DNA of 64,000 nt from Mesoflavibacter sp037029465 (GTDB lineage: Bacteria; Bacteroidota; Bacteroidia; Flavobacteriales; Flavobacteriaceae): NCBI RefSeq assembly GCF_037029465.1, contig NZ_JAYMEM010000026.1, positions 558,001-622,000 of the forward strand, given 5' to 3'. Made by a program: the position numbers and the translations under genes. Shown in pieces: positions 1 to 9,836 of the stretch; the stretch's first letter is position 1; each line of letters starts with the position of its first letter. Under the pieces are notes generated by a model. The model was given only the letters and a program-made list of their open reading frames with translations. It ran no database searches and was not told the origin of the DNA.

Positions 1-494
1 AACCAACAGATTACAAACTTCATTTAGCTGTTGCTCCAACAAAAATGAATGACCGCTACGAATGGTTTTTAGAAAAAGCTACCGAAATTGGCATCACTAG
101 CATCACTCCTATTTATTGTGATCATTCCGAAAGAAAAAAAATAAAAACAGACCGTTTTGAAAAAATCTTACAATCGGCGATGAAGCAATCTCTTCATTTA
201 TATTTACCAATTTTAAATGAACCTATATCGTTTAAAGATTATATAAATCAAGACTTTTCTGGTGATTTATTTATCGCACATTGCGAAGAAACAGATAAAA
301 AATCTCTTAAAAACGAAATCAAACCAAATACAGAAACTACTATTTTAATTGGTCCAGAAGGCGATTTTTCTGTTAATGAAATTGAAACAGCAATAAAAAA
401 TAAATTTATTCCTGTAACTTTGGGTAATACGCGCTTACGTACAGAAACTGCTGCAATTGTAGCTTGTCACAGTGTTGCTTTTATAAACGAATAA
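1..494 (+). CDS. rsmE: 16S rRNA (uracil-1498-N3)-methyltransferase RsmE, 5' truncated by window edge
   Basis: RsmE methylates U1498 of 16S rRNA in the 30S decoding region, using S-adenosylmethionine. The open frame runs in from base 3 without a start, so the gene begins outside the window. About 163 of the usual ~235 residues are present, and the N-terminal PUA-like part is mostly missing. The remaining part is the SPOUT methyltransferase domain: an N-terminal stretch with EKATEIG, then the trefoil-knot SAM-binding signatures IGPEGDFS and LGNTRLRTETAA near the C-terminus. The internal ATG at 45 is not the real start, because the residues upstream (KLHLAVAPTK) also fit the family. The DUF4159 gene starts 2 bp after the stop. 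Confidence 0.95.
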   Translation, partial: PTDYKLHLAVAPTKMNDRYEWFLEKATEIGITSITPIYCDHSERKKIKTDRFEKILQSAMKQSLHLYLPILNEPISFKDYINQDFSGDLFIAHCEETDKKSLKNEIKPNTETTILIGPEGDFSVNEIETAIKNKFIPVTLGNTRLRTETAAIVACHSVAFINE

Positions 495-496
495 TT

Positions 497-1138
497 ATGA
501 AGTTTAAACTCATTATATGCTTTTGCATATTTTCAATCAGTGCTATTTCTCAAGATTTAGCAGTTTTGAAATATAAAGGTGGCGGCGATTGGTATAGCAA
601 TCCAACAGCATTACCTAATTTAATCAAGTTTTGTAACGAAAACATTGGTACAGCGATGAACACAAAACCGGAAGTTGTTGAAGCTGGCAGTATTGATATT
701 TTTCAATATCCAATGCTTCACATGACTGGTCACGGAAACGTTATTTTTGATGATGCTGAAGCTGAAAACATTAGAAACTATCTTATTTCTGGCGGATTTC
801 TTCACATTGATGATAATTACGGAATGCAGCCTTACGTTGTAGAAGCTTTAAAAAAAGTATTTCCAAATCAAGAATTGGCAGAACTTCCAAACACCCATGA
901 GATTTTTAATATCGCATTTCAATTTAAAGACGGTTTACCAAAAATACACGAGCATGATGGTAAAAGACCACAAGCTTTTGGATTATATCACGAAGATAGA
1001 TTAGTAGTTTTATTTACTTATGAAAGTGATTTAGGCGATGGTTGGGAAGATCAAGAAGTACATAACGATCCAGAAGATGTGCGTTTAAAAGCTTTAAAAA
1101 TGGGCGCAAACATTGTAAAATATGCGTTTGAAAATTAA
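497..1138 (+). CDS. DUF4159 domain-containing exported protein
   Basis: This 213-residue protein belongs to the DUF4159 family common in Bacteroidota. Its function is not established. I place the start at ATG 497 rather than the upstream in-frame codon at 464, because 497 gives a clean signal peptide (MKFKLIICFCIFSISAIS) and avoids overlapping rsmE. The mature part has a GGGDWY motif near its start, then TGHGN and GGFLHIDDNYG, which fit the glutamine-amidotransferase-like fold proposed for DUF4159. It follows rsmE directly and is probably co-transcribed with it. Periplasmic location is inferred from the signal peptide. Confidence 0.85.
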   Translation: MKFKLIICFCIFSISAISQDLAVLKYKGGGDWYSNPTALPNLIKFCNENIGTAMNTKPEVVEAGSIDIFQYPMLHMTGHGNVIFDDAEAENIRNYLISGGFLHIDDNYGMQPYVVEALKKVFPNQELAELPNTHEIFNIAFQFKDGLPKIHEHDGKRPQAFGLYHEDRLVVLFTYESDLGDGWEDQEVHNDPEDVRLKALKMGANIVKYAFEN

Positions 1139-1150
1139 AACTAATTTCAG

Positions 1151-1189
1151 ATTTACGATAGATAATTTTTAGTTATTTCAATCGTAAAT
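1151..1189. repeat. inverted repeat in the gap before the TrmH gene
   Basis: The 9-bp arms ATTTACGAT (1151-1159) and ATCGTAAAT (1181-1189) flank a 21-base spacer. No T-run follows directly, so this is not a clear terminator. It could be a weak 3' hairpin for the DUF4159 mRNA or a remnant of a dispersed repeat. Confidence 0.4.
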
Positions 1190-1214
1190 TGTAAATCAAA
1201 AATCTAAAATCCAT

Positions 1215-1721
1215 TTGCAACTCAACCATTACAATACCAACTTTAAACAACAAACATTTCCTATTACCATTGTTTGTCAAAATGTAACTAACGCGCCTAA
1301 TATTGGTAGTTTGTTTAGGACTTCAGATGCATTTGGTGTAAAAGAATTAGTGTTTACAGGAACCGAAATTCCATTAGGCAGAAAAATGACCAAAACGTCT
1401 AGAGCTACCGAAAAAGTTATGAATTATCAGGTTATAGAAGATGCTTTCGGCTATATTTCTAATTTAAAAAACGAAGGTCATCAAATTATTTCATTAGAAA
1501 TTACAGATAATAGCCAAGCATTACATAAATTTAATTTCAACTTAAATACGCCAATTGTATTAGTGATTGGTGATGAAAATTTTGGAGTTTCAGATAATAT
1601 TTTAAGTATTAGTGATGCTATTATTCACATAGATATGTTTGGTCAAAATAGCAGCATGAATGTGGTACAAGCTACTAGTATTGCACTTTACCAAATAACT
1701 AAACAACTAAACCACAAATAG
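1215..1721 (+). CDS. TrmH/SpoU-family RNA 2'-O-methyltransferase
   Basis: This 168-residue SPOUT-class RNA methyltransferase is predicted to transfer a methyl group to a ribose 2'-OH in tRNA or rRNA. All three SpoU motifs are visible: motif 1 NIGSLFRTSDAFG (about 29-41), motif 2 VLVIGDENFG (about 112-121) and motif 3 SMNVVQATSIALYQ near the C-terminus. It has no extra RNA-binding domain, so it resembles the short TrmL-like members; the exact substrate cannot be read from sequence. The start used is TTG at 1215, because no ATG lies upstream in frame and the first residues are needed for the fold. The AI-2E-family gene follows after 14 bp. Confidence 0.85.
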   Translation: MQLNHYNTNFKQQTFPITIVCQNVTNAPNIGSLFRTSDAFGVKELVFTGTEIPLGRKMTKTSRATEKVMNYQVIEDAFGYISNLKNEGHQIISLEITDNSQALHKFNFNLNTPIVLVIGDENFGVSDNILSISDAIIHIDMFGQNSSMNVVQATSIALYQITKQLNHK

Positions 1722-1735
1722 TTTATCTTTACGTT

Positions 1736-2830
1736 ATGACATCAAAAACTATCTCTAACGGAATCCTTCGTGCTGTAGCTATAATTATAGGTGTAGTACT
1801 TTTAGGTTGGTTTATTTATAAAGTACAAAGCGTTATTGTTTACCTTGCTATTGCTGGTGTTGTAGCTTTATTAGGTAGACCTATTGTTGTGTTTTTAAAA
1901 AGCAAATTAAAATTTAACGACACACTTGCTGTTGTATTTACAATTACTCTCTTTTTGATCTTTATTTTTGGTATTATAAGCCTATTTATTCCTTTAATTA
2001 TAGAGCAAGGCAATAACCTATCTTTATTGGATGTTGATGAGCTACAAAACAATATAGAAAATTTATATGTGGAAGCAATTAGTCATTTTGGATTAAATTC
2101 TTCGGATGTAGAATCGTCTTTAAAAGATTCAAAATTTATGTCTAATCTAAATTTTGGATTTATTCCAGACTTTTTAAATTCGGTTATTTCTGGTTTTGGT
2201 AGCTTTAGTATGGGATTATTTTCTGTACTTTTTATTTCGTTTTTCTTCCTTAAAGACAGTAAATTAATGAGCAATGGATTAATTACCATATTACCTAAAA
2301 AACACGAAAAAAAACTTAGAAAATCATTTGTTACAATTAGAGATTTATTAACTAGATATTTTGGCGGGTTGTTATTACAGCTACTTATATTATTTACAAT
2401 ATACTCTATCGTATTGTTCATTTTTGGTATAGAAAACGCTATAATTATAGCTACACTTTGTGCTTTACTTAATGTTATTCCTTATTTAGGTCCAGTAATT
2501 AGTGCTGCATTGCTAGTGCTTTTAAGTATGTCTAGCAATTTAGGACAAAGTTTTAGCGATGTTATCTTACCAAAAACCATATATGTAATGATTGGTTTTA
2601 TTATCGCGCAATTGGTAGATAACTTTTTTAGTCAACCTTTTATTTTCTCTAAAAGCGTAAAGTCTCATCCTTTAGAAATCTTTTTAGTAATCATTATTGC
2701 TGGACTAATTTCTGGTATCGTTGGATTAATTGTTGCTATTCCAGTTTATACTGCAATAAAAGTAATTGCTAAAGAATTTTTAAGTGAATATCGTGTAGTA
2801 AACAAACTTACAGAAGGCTTAAATGATTAG
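1736..2830 (+). CDS. AI-2E family transporter (PerM/YdiK type membrane protein)
   Basis: This 364-residue polytopic inner-membrane protein has the AI-2E_transport (UPF0118) layout. It begins with two N-terminal membrane segments, followed by a soluble central region (about 95-150), then paired and clustered hydrophobic segments to the C-terminus. The signature region with NVIPYLGP lies in the second half. The family includes exporters of AI-2 and Na+/H+ antiporter-like members, so the substrate is unknown. Its last 8 bases overlap the start of the downstream methyltransferase gene, which suggests translational coupling. Confidence 0.85.
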   Translation: MTSKTISNGILRAVAIIIGVVLLGWFIYKVQSVIVYLAIAGVVALLGRPIVVFLKSKLKFNDTLAVVFTITLFLIFIFGIISLFIPLIIEQGNNLSLLDVDELQNNIENLYVEAISHFGLNSSDVESSLKDSKFMSNLNFGFIPDFLNSVISGFGSFSMGLFSVLFISFFFLKDSKLMSNGLITILPKKHEKKLRKSFVTIRDLLTRYFGGLLLQLLILFTIYSIVLFIFGIENAIIIATLCALLNVIPYLGPVISAALLVLLSMSSNLGQSFSDVILPKTIYVMIGFIIAQLVDNFFSQPFIFSKSVKSHPLEIFLVIIIAGLISGIVGLIVAIPVYTAIKVIAKEFLSEYRVVNKLTEGLND

Positions 2831-4013
2831 TTTCAACAAAATAATATTAAATATTGAAATTCAAGAGTTTATAAAAAATAATATTAATTCAAACATCTCT
2901 GGATTAATACTAAAAGGTCTTCCTTTTTCTTCTGAAATTTCTTCAGAAATTATTAATCAAATTGAAGCTAAAAACCGTTGTAAAAACAAGCTGAATACTT
3001 GGTTTGAAACTGATAATATTTACTATCCAAACAAACTAAATATTGAGCAAACATCTTCTGAAGTTACAGCAAAACACAAAGCCTCTTTAATTAATGGAAG
3101 TAGATTAATTGATGTAACTGGCGGATTTGGTGTAGACTGTTTTTACTTTGCTAAACAATTTGAAACTGTTACGCATTGTGAGCTTAATACCGATTTATCT
3201 AAAATTGTTGCTCACAATAATTCCGTTTTTAAAATTGAAAATATAGATTGTGTCGCCGCAAATGGAATAGATTACATTATAAATAACGAAACTACATACA
3301 ACTTGATTTACATTGACCCATCACGTCGTAACGATGCAAAAGGTAAAGTATTTATGCTGTCCGATTGTTTACCTAATGTTCCACAACATTTAGACAATCT
3401 ATTCAAAAAAACTAATAACATCATGATTAAAACATCACCGTTATTAGATATTTCTTTAGGCATAAAAGAACTTGATTTTGTAAAAGAAATCCATTGTATT
3501 GCGGTTAATAATGAGGTCAAAGAACTGTTATGGATTTTAGACAAAGGTTTTGACCAATCGGTTAAAATTATAACAACAAATATTAAAAAGGATAAAAAAC
3601 ATAATTTCGAGTTTTATTTAGATGAAGAAGCTAACGCAACTGTTAATTACAGTAAGCCTCTAACCTATTTATACGAGCCTAATTCGGCAGTATTAAAATC
3701 TGGTGCGTTTAATAGCGTTGCAGAGCAATTAAGCGTGTTTAAACTGCATAAACACTCGCATTTATACACAAGTGAGCAATTAATAGATTTTCCTGGAAGA
3801 CGCTTTAAAATTGAAACAATTGCGCCTTACAACAAGAAAAAGTTTAAACAGCAATTTAAACTAGATAAAGCTAATTTTACGACTAGAAACTTCCCTGAAA
3901 CTGTTGCTCATTTAAGACAAAAACTTAAAGTAAAAGATGGAGGAACTGACTATTTGTTTTTTACAACAGATGAAGACAATAACAAAATTGTGATACACTG
4001 CACAAAAGCTTAA
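2823..4013 (+). CDS. class I SAM-dependent RNA methyltransferase (PG_1098/THUMP-like)
   Basis: This is a 396-residue methyltransferase of the Bacteroidota PG_1098 type. Motif I, DVTGGFGVDCFYFA, lies near residues 97-110, and the catalytic-type IDPSRR motif lies near 162-168. The C-terminal third fits the THUMP-like domain annotated in this family. DPSRR-type motifs occur in enzymes acting on RNA bases, so an RNA substrate is likely, but the site is unknown. It overlaps the upstream AI-2E gene by 8 bp. It converges on pdeM, with the two stop codons overlapping by 4 bp (4010-4013). Confidence 0.85.
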   Translation: MISFNKIILNIEIQEFIKNNINSNISGLILKGLPFSSEISSEIINQIEAKNRCKNKLNTWFETDNIYYPNKLNIEQTSSEVTAKHKASLINGSRLIDVTGGFGVDCFYFAKQFETVTHCELNTDLSKIVAHNNSVFKIENIDCVAANGIDYIINNETTYNLIYIDPSRRNDAKGKVFMLSDCLPNVPQHLDNLFKKTNNIMIKTSPLLDISLGIKELDFVKEIHCIAVNNEVKELLWILDKGFDQSVKIITTNIKKDKKHNFEFYLDEEANATVNYSKPLTYLYEPNSAVLKSGAFNSVAEQLSVFKLHKHSHLYTSEQLIDFPGRRFKIETIAPYNKKKFKQQFKLDKANFTTRNFPETVAHLRQKLKVKDGGTDYLFFTTDEDNNKIVIHCTKA

Positions 4014-4663
4014 ATTTTAAAAATCGCATCTTCTGTAAACACAATATTAGTGCATTTTTTATCCGTTTTATTAGTGTTTAAGCCTGTAAACTTGCTAAAA
4101 GCTGGCAATACAATGTGATTGTCAAACACTTGATAACATGGTAATTTTATAAACTGTTTGCCTTTTCCTTTCAACAAATATCCTGGATGAATATGTCCTG
4201 AAATATAAAATGCATCGTCTTCACATTCATTTAAATCATGAACAAAAGTAAATGAACCTAATTTTAAGCTTGGTTTAAAAATGTCAATATTTAAGTCTTC
4301 GTATAATGTAGCTGAAAGTCTGTCGTGATTACCAATAATTAACTGCAATTTCAAGTTGTCAAATTGCAACAACCAATCTTTAAAATAGTCAATATCTTGA
4401 TTAAATTCCGCATGAAATAAATCACCAACTATGATTAGTTTTTCTACTTTAAAATGTTCTATTAAAGCCTTTAAACGCTGTAAATCTTCAATTAAAACAG
4501 ATTGACTAATTGGTATGCCATTTTTTCTAAATGTAGCCGATTTACCAATATGCAAATCACTTAAAACTAATGCGCTTTGTTGGTCCCAAAATAGCGCACG
4601 TTGGTTAGTAAACACTAAGTTTTGATTGGCAAATTTTAAACTAATCGTCGCTAATTGTTTCAT
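4010..4663 (-). CDS. pdeM: ligase-associated DNA damage response endonuclease PdeM
   Basis: This 217-residue calcineurin-like metallophosphoesterase is the last gene of the ligase-associated repair operon (TIGR04123-type). Metal-binding motifs are all present: SDLHIGK (D36, H38), VGDLFH (about 80-84), IGNHDR (about 111-115) and SGHIHPG (about 154-160). It is predicted to process DNA ends or cut DNA for the partner helicase and ligase. The start ATG overlaps the helicase stop by 4 bp (ATGA), so translation is probably coupled. Confidence 0.92.
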   Translation of the reverse strand: MKQLATISLKFANQNLVFTNQRALFWDQQSALVLSDLHIGKSATFRKNGIPISQSVLIEDLQRLKALIEHFKVEKLIIVGDLFHAEFNQDIDYFKDWLLQFDNLKLQLIIGNHDRLSATLYEDLNIDIFKPSLKLGSFTFVHDLNECEDDAFYISGHIHPGYLLKGKGKQFIKLPCYQVFDNHIVLPAFSKFTGLNTNKTDKKCTNIVFTEDAIFKI

Positions 4664-7119
4664 GCTTCAAATTTAAGCATCTGTTTTTTAATGCGCTCGA
4701 TACGTTTTTGCAAATCTTCGTTTGTCATCGTACCTCTTAAACCATCTACTTTTAACGGAAAACTCAATGGTGTAAACGATTTTGAATACTTAATAATAAT
4801 CTCACTGTTTTTAATTCTATTAAAAGCTTCACGTAATCTCGCTTCTTCTAATTCTTGATTAAAAACTTCGGTATAAGCTTGTCTGATTAATAAATTTGAA
4901 GGCTCATTTTCTTCTAAAACTCTAAATATCAAACCAGAAGACGATTGTAAACTCTTGTTGGTTTTACGTTGTCCTGGTTGCGATTGTACAACCAAACCAG
5001 CAATTACTGCAATATCTCTAAATTTTCGGCTTGCCATTTCACTAGCATTTATACTTGCCACAACATCTTCCATTAAATTCTCAATCGATAATATTTGATG
5101 AATTTTAGCCTCATCTAAAGGTAATTCTTGATCACTTAATAATTCAAAACCATAGTCATTACAAGCAATGCTAAACGTTAATGGTTTAAATTTACTAATG
5201 CGATACGCCATTAATGCAGCGAAAATTTCGTTAACCAATCTGCCTTCAAACGGATACATAAATAGATGAAATCCATCTTTTGTGGTGATTAATTCGACTA
5301 AAAATTGATTAGCTTTAGGTATTTGAGATGCACTATTTTGACGTTGTAATAATGGTCTTAAAAATTTAAGTTCTTTTTCGGATGTTTTAGCGTGTAAAGC
5401 ATCACTTAACTTCAACCTTAAAAAGTGCGTTAAATAAGATGTTAATGGTAACGAGCCGCCTTTCCAACTTGGTGTAATGGCTTTTTTTGATTTACTTAAA
5501 GTTACCAAAGCCGTCATATCTTTAATTTGCTTTAATTGCAACACGCGACCAGCCAAAACAAAAGCGTCGCCTTTTTTTAGTTTTGAGATAAAAAACTCTT
5601 CAATCATACCAATATAACCACCAGAAAAGAATTTTACCATTAACATAGCGTCACTAACAATTGTACCAATATTCATACGATGTAGCATTGCGATTCGTCT
5701 ACTTTTTACCTTAAATAAACCATCTTCATCTAAAATGACTTTATGAAATTCTTCATAAGACGATAAGGTGTTACCACCTTTTGTTATAAAGTGAATTGCC
5801 CAATTAAAATCGTCTTCGGTTAAATACAAATAAGCATGTGTCTGTTGTAAAAGTTGAAAAACTTCGTCCTTTTTAAATCCTTCGCCAACAGCTAAAGTGA
5901 CTAAAAATTGTACCAAAACATCGTAAGCCAAAACAATTGGTGATCGCGTTTCGATTTGTTGTTGTTTTACTGCTTCTTTGACAGCAGCAACTTCAATTAA
6001 TTGCAAAGAATGCGTTGGAACAAAATATATTTTAGAAGTCTCGAAAGGCGAATGACCGCTACGACCAGCACGTTGTAAAAAGCGCGCTATACCTTTAACT
6101 GAGCCTATTTGAATGACACAATCTACAGGCTTAAAATCGACACCAAGATCTAAAGAACTTGTACAAAGTACCGCTTTTAAAATACCTGATGCAATTGCGT
6201 CTTCAATAAAATTACGTTGTTTTTTATCTATAGATCCATGATGAATAGCAATTAATCCAGCTAAATCAGGCGCTTCTTCAAGAATGATTTGATACCATAA
6301 TTCACTTTGATTTCTTGTATTAGTGAATATTAACGTCGTGGTATTTTCATAGATTATAGGTATGATTTTAGAGCTCATTGTTCGACCTAAATGTCCTGCC
6401 CAAGGAAGTGTTTCGACTTGGTCTGGCAAGACTGAAATGATGTCGATTTTCTTTTTTAATTTCGCTTTAATTTGTATGGTTTTTAAGTCCTGATACGGAA
6501 TTAAAACCTGCTGAGCTTCGTCTAAATTACCAATGGTTGCGGTAATTCCCCAAATTTGAAGTTTTGGCGATAAATGTTTTAATCTTGCTATGGCTAATTC
6601 GGTTAAAACACCACGTTTATTACCTAATAACTCGTGCCACTCGTCTACCGCAATGCAATTAAGGTGTTTAAACCAACGTGAATTTTTCTTTTGTGAGAAC
6701 ATTAAATGCAATGTCTCTGGCGTTGTGATTAAAACGTCTGGCATTAAGCGTTCTTGCTTGCGTTTAATATTAGTTGATGTATCACCATTTCTAACTTCTA
6801 TTTGCCAATCTAATCCAATATCTTCAACCGCATTTGTCATCGCTTTGGCCAAATCTTTAGCTAACGATCTAAGCGGACTAACCCAAATTAATTTTAGTCC
6901 TTTTTTATAGGCTTCAGGATGATTTAAATAATCGATAACAACCGCTAAAAACACCGAAAACGTTTTACCAAAACCTGTTGGAGCTACGACTAAACCAGAA
7001 TGTTTAGTGTAATATTTAGACCAAGTTTTATACTGAAAATCAAATGGTTGCCAATCGTTTTGATGCATCCAATTTTCAATAATTTTATAACCAGTAGAAT
7101 TTTTAAATTTAGACATCAA
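4660..7119 (-). CDS. ligase-associated DNA damage response DEXH-box helicase (Lhr-like)
   Basis: This 819-residue superfamily 2 helicase is of the Lhr-core type (TIGR04121-type). Walker A is APTGFGKT (about 46-53) and the DEVH-like box is VDEWHE (about 156). Motif VI is QRAGRSGHS, near one third of the length. The C-terminal half carries the winged-helix and Lhr-specific domains. Lhr-core enzymes are 3'-5' ATP-dependent helicases acting on DNA and RNA:DNA hybrids. The gene overlaps the ligase by 11 bp upstream and pdeM by 4 bp downstream. Two adjacent Met codons give a one-residue ambiguity in the start. Confidence 0.93.
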   Translation of the reverse strand: MMSKFKNSTGYKIIENWMHQNDWQPFDFQYKTWSKYYTKHSGLVVAPTGFGKTFSVFLAVVIDYLNHPEAYKKGLKLIWVSPLRSLAKDLAKAMTNAVEDIGLDWQIEVRNGDTSTNIKRKQERLMPDVLITTPETLHLMFSQKKNSRWFKHLNCIAVDEWHELLGNKRGVLTELAIARLKHLSPKLQIWGITATIGNLDEAQQVLIPYQDLKTIQIKAKLKKKIDIISVLPDQVETLPWAGHLGRTMSSKIIPIIYENTTTLIFTNTRNQSELWYQIILEEAPDLAGLIAIHHGSIDKKQRNFIEDAIASGILKAVLCTSSLDLGVDFKPVDCVIQIGSVKGIARFLQRAGRSGHSPFETSKIYFVPTHSLQLIEVAAVKEAVKQQQIETRSPIVLAYDVLVQFLVTLAVGEGFKKDEVFQLLQQTHAYLYLTEDDFNWAIHFITKGGNTLSSYEEFHKVILDEDGLFKVKSRRIAMLHRMNIGTIVSDAMLMVKFFSGGYIGMIEEFFISKLKKGDAFVLAGRVLQLKQIKDMTALVTLSKSKKAITPSWKGGSLPLTSYLTHFLRLKLSDALHAKTSEKELKFLRPLLQRQNSASQIPKANQFLVELITTKDGFHLFMYPFEGRLVNEIFAALMAYRISKFKPLTFSIACNDYGFELLSDQELPLDEAKIHQILSIENLMEDVVASINASEMASRKFRDIAVIAGLVVQSQPGQRKTNKSLQSSSGLIFRVLEENEPSNLLIRQAYTEVFNQELEEARLREAFNRIKNSEIIIKYSKSFTPLSFPLKVDGLRGTMTNEDLQKRIERIKKQMLKFEA

Positions 7120-8710
7120 ACGGATTTGTAATGAGTTGTTTAACTGATTCTATAGTATCAATTTCTGAAACTGGTTTATCTTTTCGCCAGCGTTTTATTC
7201 TTGGAAAACGCAGTGCTACACCACTTTTATGACGTTTACTAAAAGCGATACCTTCAAAAGCAATCTCAAAAACTAATTCTGGTTTTACAGTTCTTACAGG
7301 ACCAAATTTTTCGATAGCATTTTTATTAACCCATCTAGAAATTTCGGTAATTTCATCGTTTGTTAAACCAGAATAGGCTTTAGCAACTGTAACTAAACCG
7401 TCTTCTGTTTTTACTGCAAACGTATAATCTGTGTATTTGCTACTTCGTCTACCGCTACCTTTTTGTGCGTAAATCATTACAGCATCAATGGTTAACGGAT
7501 CTACTTTCCACTTCCACCAATCTCCTTTTTTACGACCAACATGATATTCAGATTGTTTTTGTTTCAGCATTAATCCTTCGCTATTATGCAATCTGGCTTC
7601 ATTTCTTATCGCATCTAATTCTTCCCATTTATCAAATTGAATGACTTCTGAAAGTTTAAAATTTGGTTTAGATAATTGATTGTCAGTAAAGAGTTTTTCA
7701 AGCGTATTTCTCCTAAATTGAAGACTTTTCGCTCTTAAATCTTCATCATTAATTTCTAAAATATCATAAGCAAAAAAGCCAATTGGTACGTCTTGCAATA
7801 ATTTTTTTGAAATCGTCTTTCTGTTTAATCGCTTCTGCAAATCGTTAAATAATAACACAGATTGATCTTTAATAGCAAGGATTTCACCATCTAATACAAA
7901 ATCTTCTTTTATGGTTGAAACAATTTCAACTAGCTCCGGAAATTGTTTTGTCACAAACTCTTCACCTCTAGACCAAATATAAATTTCGTTATTTCGTTTT
8001 ACAATTTGACCTCTAATTCCATCCCATTTATATTCGACTTGCCAATCGGAAACTGAGCCTAATTCGTCAAGATTTTTCTCTAAACTATACGCCAAACAAA
8101 ACGGATAAGGTTTTGAATTATCGTAATTGATATGCGAACCGTTTATTAAGTCTTCGAATGTAATAGAATTGATGTCCCATTGCCCAATAATACTATGCAT
8201 CAATTGGTTGGCATCGATATTTGTCAGTTTAGAAATTGCATTTACTAAAGTTTTTTTAGAAACACCAATTCTAAAACTTCCACCAATTAACTTATTAAAA
8301 ATAAAGCGTTGTTGCGTATCTAAATGTCGCCAAGCATTCAAGACATAAGCTTTTTTTTCATCATCAGATTTTGTTGAAAGTTGCTTAAGCTCGTCCATAT
8401 AAATATGTAACGGTTTGTCAATTGTATTAGAGGGTTCTGGCAATAATAAAGACAAGGTTTCCCCTAAATCACCAACGGTACTGTAAGATTCTAAAAACAG
8501 CCATTCTGGTAGATCTATTTCTTCAATGCACCACTGTTTTAATAAAGATGTTTTTACAGGTCGTTTAGGTCTTTTTCCTGTAAATAAAGCAATTAGCCAG
8601 AGTTTATCTTTATCTAAAGCAGTTTCAAAAAAATTGACTAATGCATCTAATTTGGCATTAGTTTTATTGGTGATTTCTAATGAATTTATGAGTTGCGAAA
8701 ACTGTTTCAT
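7109..8710 (-). CDS. ATP-dependent DNA ligase, ligase-associated repair operon type
   Basis: This 533-residue ATP-dependent DNA ligase is of the TIGR04120 type, distinct from the NAD-dependent LigA. The N-terminal DNA-binding domain spans about 1-200. The nucleotidyltransferase domain carries YKWDGIR (227-233), with the AMP-accepting lysine at about K228 and further motifs such as LDGEIL and EGLMLK. The C-terminal OB-fold contains the conserved region with RFPRIKRWR. It acts with the adjacent helicase and two nucleases in a predicted DNA repair pathway. The start codon abuts the exonuclease stop as TAATG, which points to coupling. Confidence 0.94.
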   Translation of the reverse strand: MKQFSQLINSLEITNKTNAKLDALVNFFETALDKDKLWLIALFTGKRPKRPVKTSLLKQWCIEEIDLPEWLFLESYSTVGDLGETLSLLLPEPSNTIDKPLHIYMDELKQLSTKSDDEKKAYVLNAWRHLDTQQRFIFNKLIGGSFRIGVSKKTLVNAISKLTNIDANQLMHSIIGQWDINSITFEDLINGSHINYDNSKPYPFCLAYSLEKNLDELGSVSDWQVEYKWDGIRGQIVKRNNEIYIWSRGEEFVTKQFPELVEIVSTIKEDFVLDGEILAIKDQSVLLFNDLQKRLNRKTISKKLLQDVPIGFFAYDILEINDEDLRAKSLQFRRNTLEKLFTDNQLSKPNFKLSEVIQFDKWEELDAIRNEARLHNSEGLMLKQKQSEYHVGRKKGDWWKWKVDPLTIDAVMIYAQKGSGRRSSKYTDYTFAVKTEDGLVTVAKAYSGLTNDEITEISRWVNKNAIEKFGPVRTVKPELVFEIAFEGIAFSKRHKSGVALRFPRIKRWRKDKPVSEIDTIESVKQLITNPFDV

Positions 8711-9732
8711 TAGCTAGCAGTTGTTAATGGTTGGTCTTTGGCGTCTTCGTTGTCTTCTGTACCGTATTCAGTAACAACTTCTTGACTTTCTATACCAATT
8801 TCGTTTAAATATTTTGAAAAAACCGCTTGTGAACCGTGAGTGACGTAAACTTTTTGGGCTTCGGTAGCTTTAACAGCAGAAAGTAGTCCGTTCCAATCTG
8901 CATGATCGCTAACTGCAAAGCCAGCATCAACACCTTTCCAGCGTCTATTTCCTCTTATTTGCATCCAACCAGAGCAAATTGCAGTTGCCGCATTAGGAAT
9001 CTTTTTAAGTAGTTTTGAACCCAATAAAGCAGGAGGAAGAATTACGGTTTTATTTTGAATGTCTTTTTTATTGAAATCTGAAGTGATAAGTTTAGATTTT
9101 GGTAAAACAATACCTGATTCTGAAATAGCTTGATTTAGATTGTTTATTGCTGAATGCACATACATATCATCTAATCCGTCTATTAAAGACATTATTCTTT
9201 GAGCCTTACCCAAAGAGTAACCAAAAAACACACTAGTTTTATTTTGTTTTTGGTTGTTTAAAATCCATTGTTGTAGTTGTTTTTGTATATCGGCTTCTGT
9301 TTTCCAACTATAAATTGGTAAACCAAAAGTACTTTCTGTGATAAATTCGTGACATTTTACAGGCTCAAATGGTGTCGTAATAAAATCTGGATTAGTTTTA
9401 TAATCTCCTGAGAAAACCACAATTTTTCCTTTGTATTCAAGCTTTATTTGAACCGAACCAATAATATGTCCTGCAGGAGAAAATGAAACTTTTACACCGT
9501 TTATAGTTTTTATTTGGTTGTAATTTAAAGTTTCTATTGAAATGTCTTTACCTAAGCGATGAAGCAGTATGTTTTTTGAATCCTGATGACACAGATAATG
9601 CTTATTTCCCCATCTTGAATGATCTGCATGACCGTGAGAAATTATAGCATAATCTACAGGATACCATGGATCTAAATAAAATTTTCCTGGTATGCAATAA
9701 ATTCCTTTTTTAGTGAATTTTATAAATTTCAA
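8710..9732 (-). CDS. ligase-associated DNA damage response exonuclease (MBL/CPSF-like)
   Basis: This 340-residue metallo-beta-lactamase-fold nuclease of the SNM1/CPSF type (TIGR04122-type) is the first gene of the four-gene repair operon. The zinc ligand motif HGHADH is at 33-38, and later ligands include SGDYK and SDHADW. It is predicted to trim DNA ends before ligation. The start is ATG 9732, which gives the usual family N-terminus (a short strand, then YLDPWYPVDYAIISHGHADH in two parts). The operon order is exonuclease, ligase, helicase, pdeM, all overlapping. A strong hairpin terminator and the island boundary lie upstream. Confidence 0.92.
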   Translation of the reverse strand: MKFIKFTKKGIYCIPGKFYLDPWYPVDYAIISHGHADHSRWGNKHYLCHQDSKNILLHRLGKDISIETLNYNQIKTINGVKVSFSPAGHIIGSVQIKLEYKGKIVVFSGDYKTNPDFITTPFEPVKCHEFITESTFGLPIYSWKTEADIQKQLQQWILNNQKQNKTSVFFGYSLGKAQRIMSLIDGLDDMYVHSAINNLNQAISESGIVLPKSKLITSDFNKKDIQNKTVILPPALLGSKLLKKIPNAATAICSGWMQIRGNRRWKGVDAGFAVSDHADWNGLLSAVKATEAQKVYVTHGSQAVFSKYLNEIGIESQEVVTEYGTEDNEDAKDQPLTTAS

Positions 9733-9803
9733 GCTTTTTTAACTACAAAATACAACCAAAAACATAAAGTCTTAGAAGACTTAACTAATTTTTAACCAGA
9801 AAC

Positions 9804-9836
9804 AAAAAAGCCTTACTAAAATTAGTAAGGCTTTTT
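9804..9836. terminator. bidirectional intrinsic terminator, originally of the tRNA-Arg cluster
   Basis: The arms GCCTTACTA (9810-9818) and TAGTAAGGC (9823-9831) form a hairpin with A6 before it and T5 after it. It lies directly beside the 22-bp tRNA-end copy. Before the island inserted, it would have sat just downstream of the minus-strand tRNA-Arg, so it is probably that cluster's native terminator, now cut off from it. Confidence 0.75.
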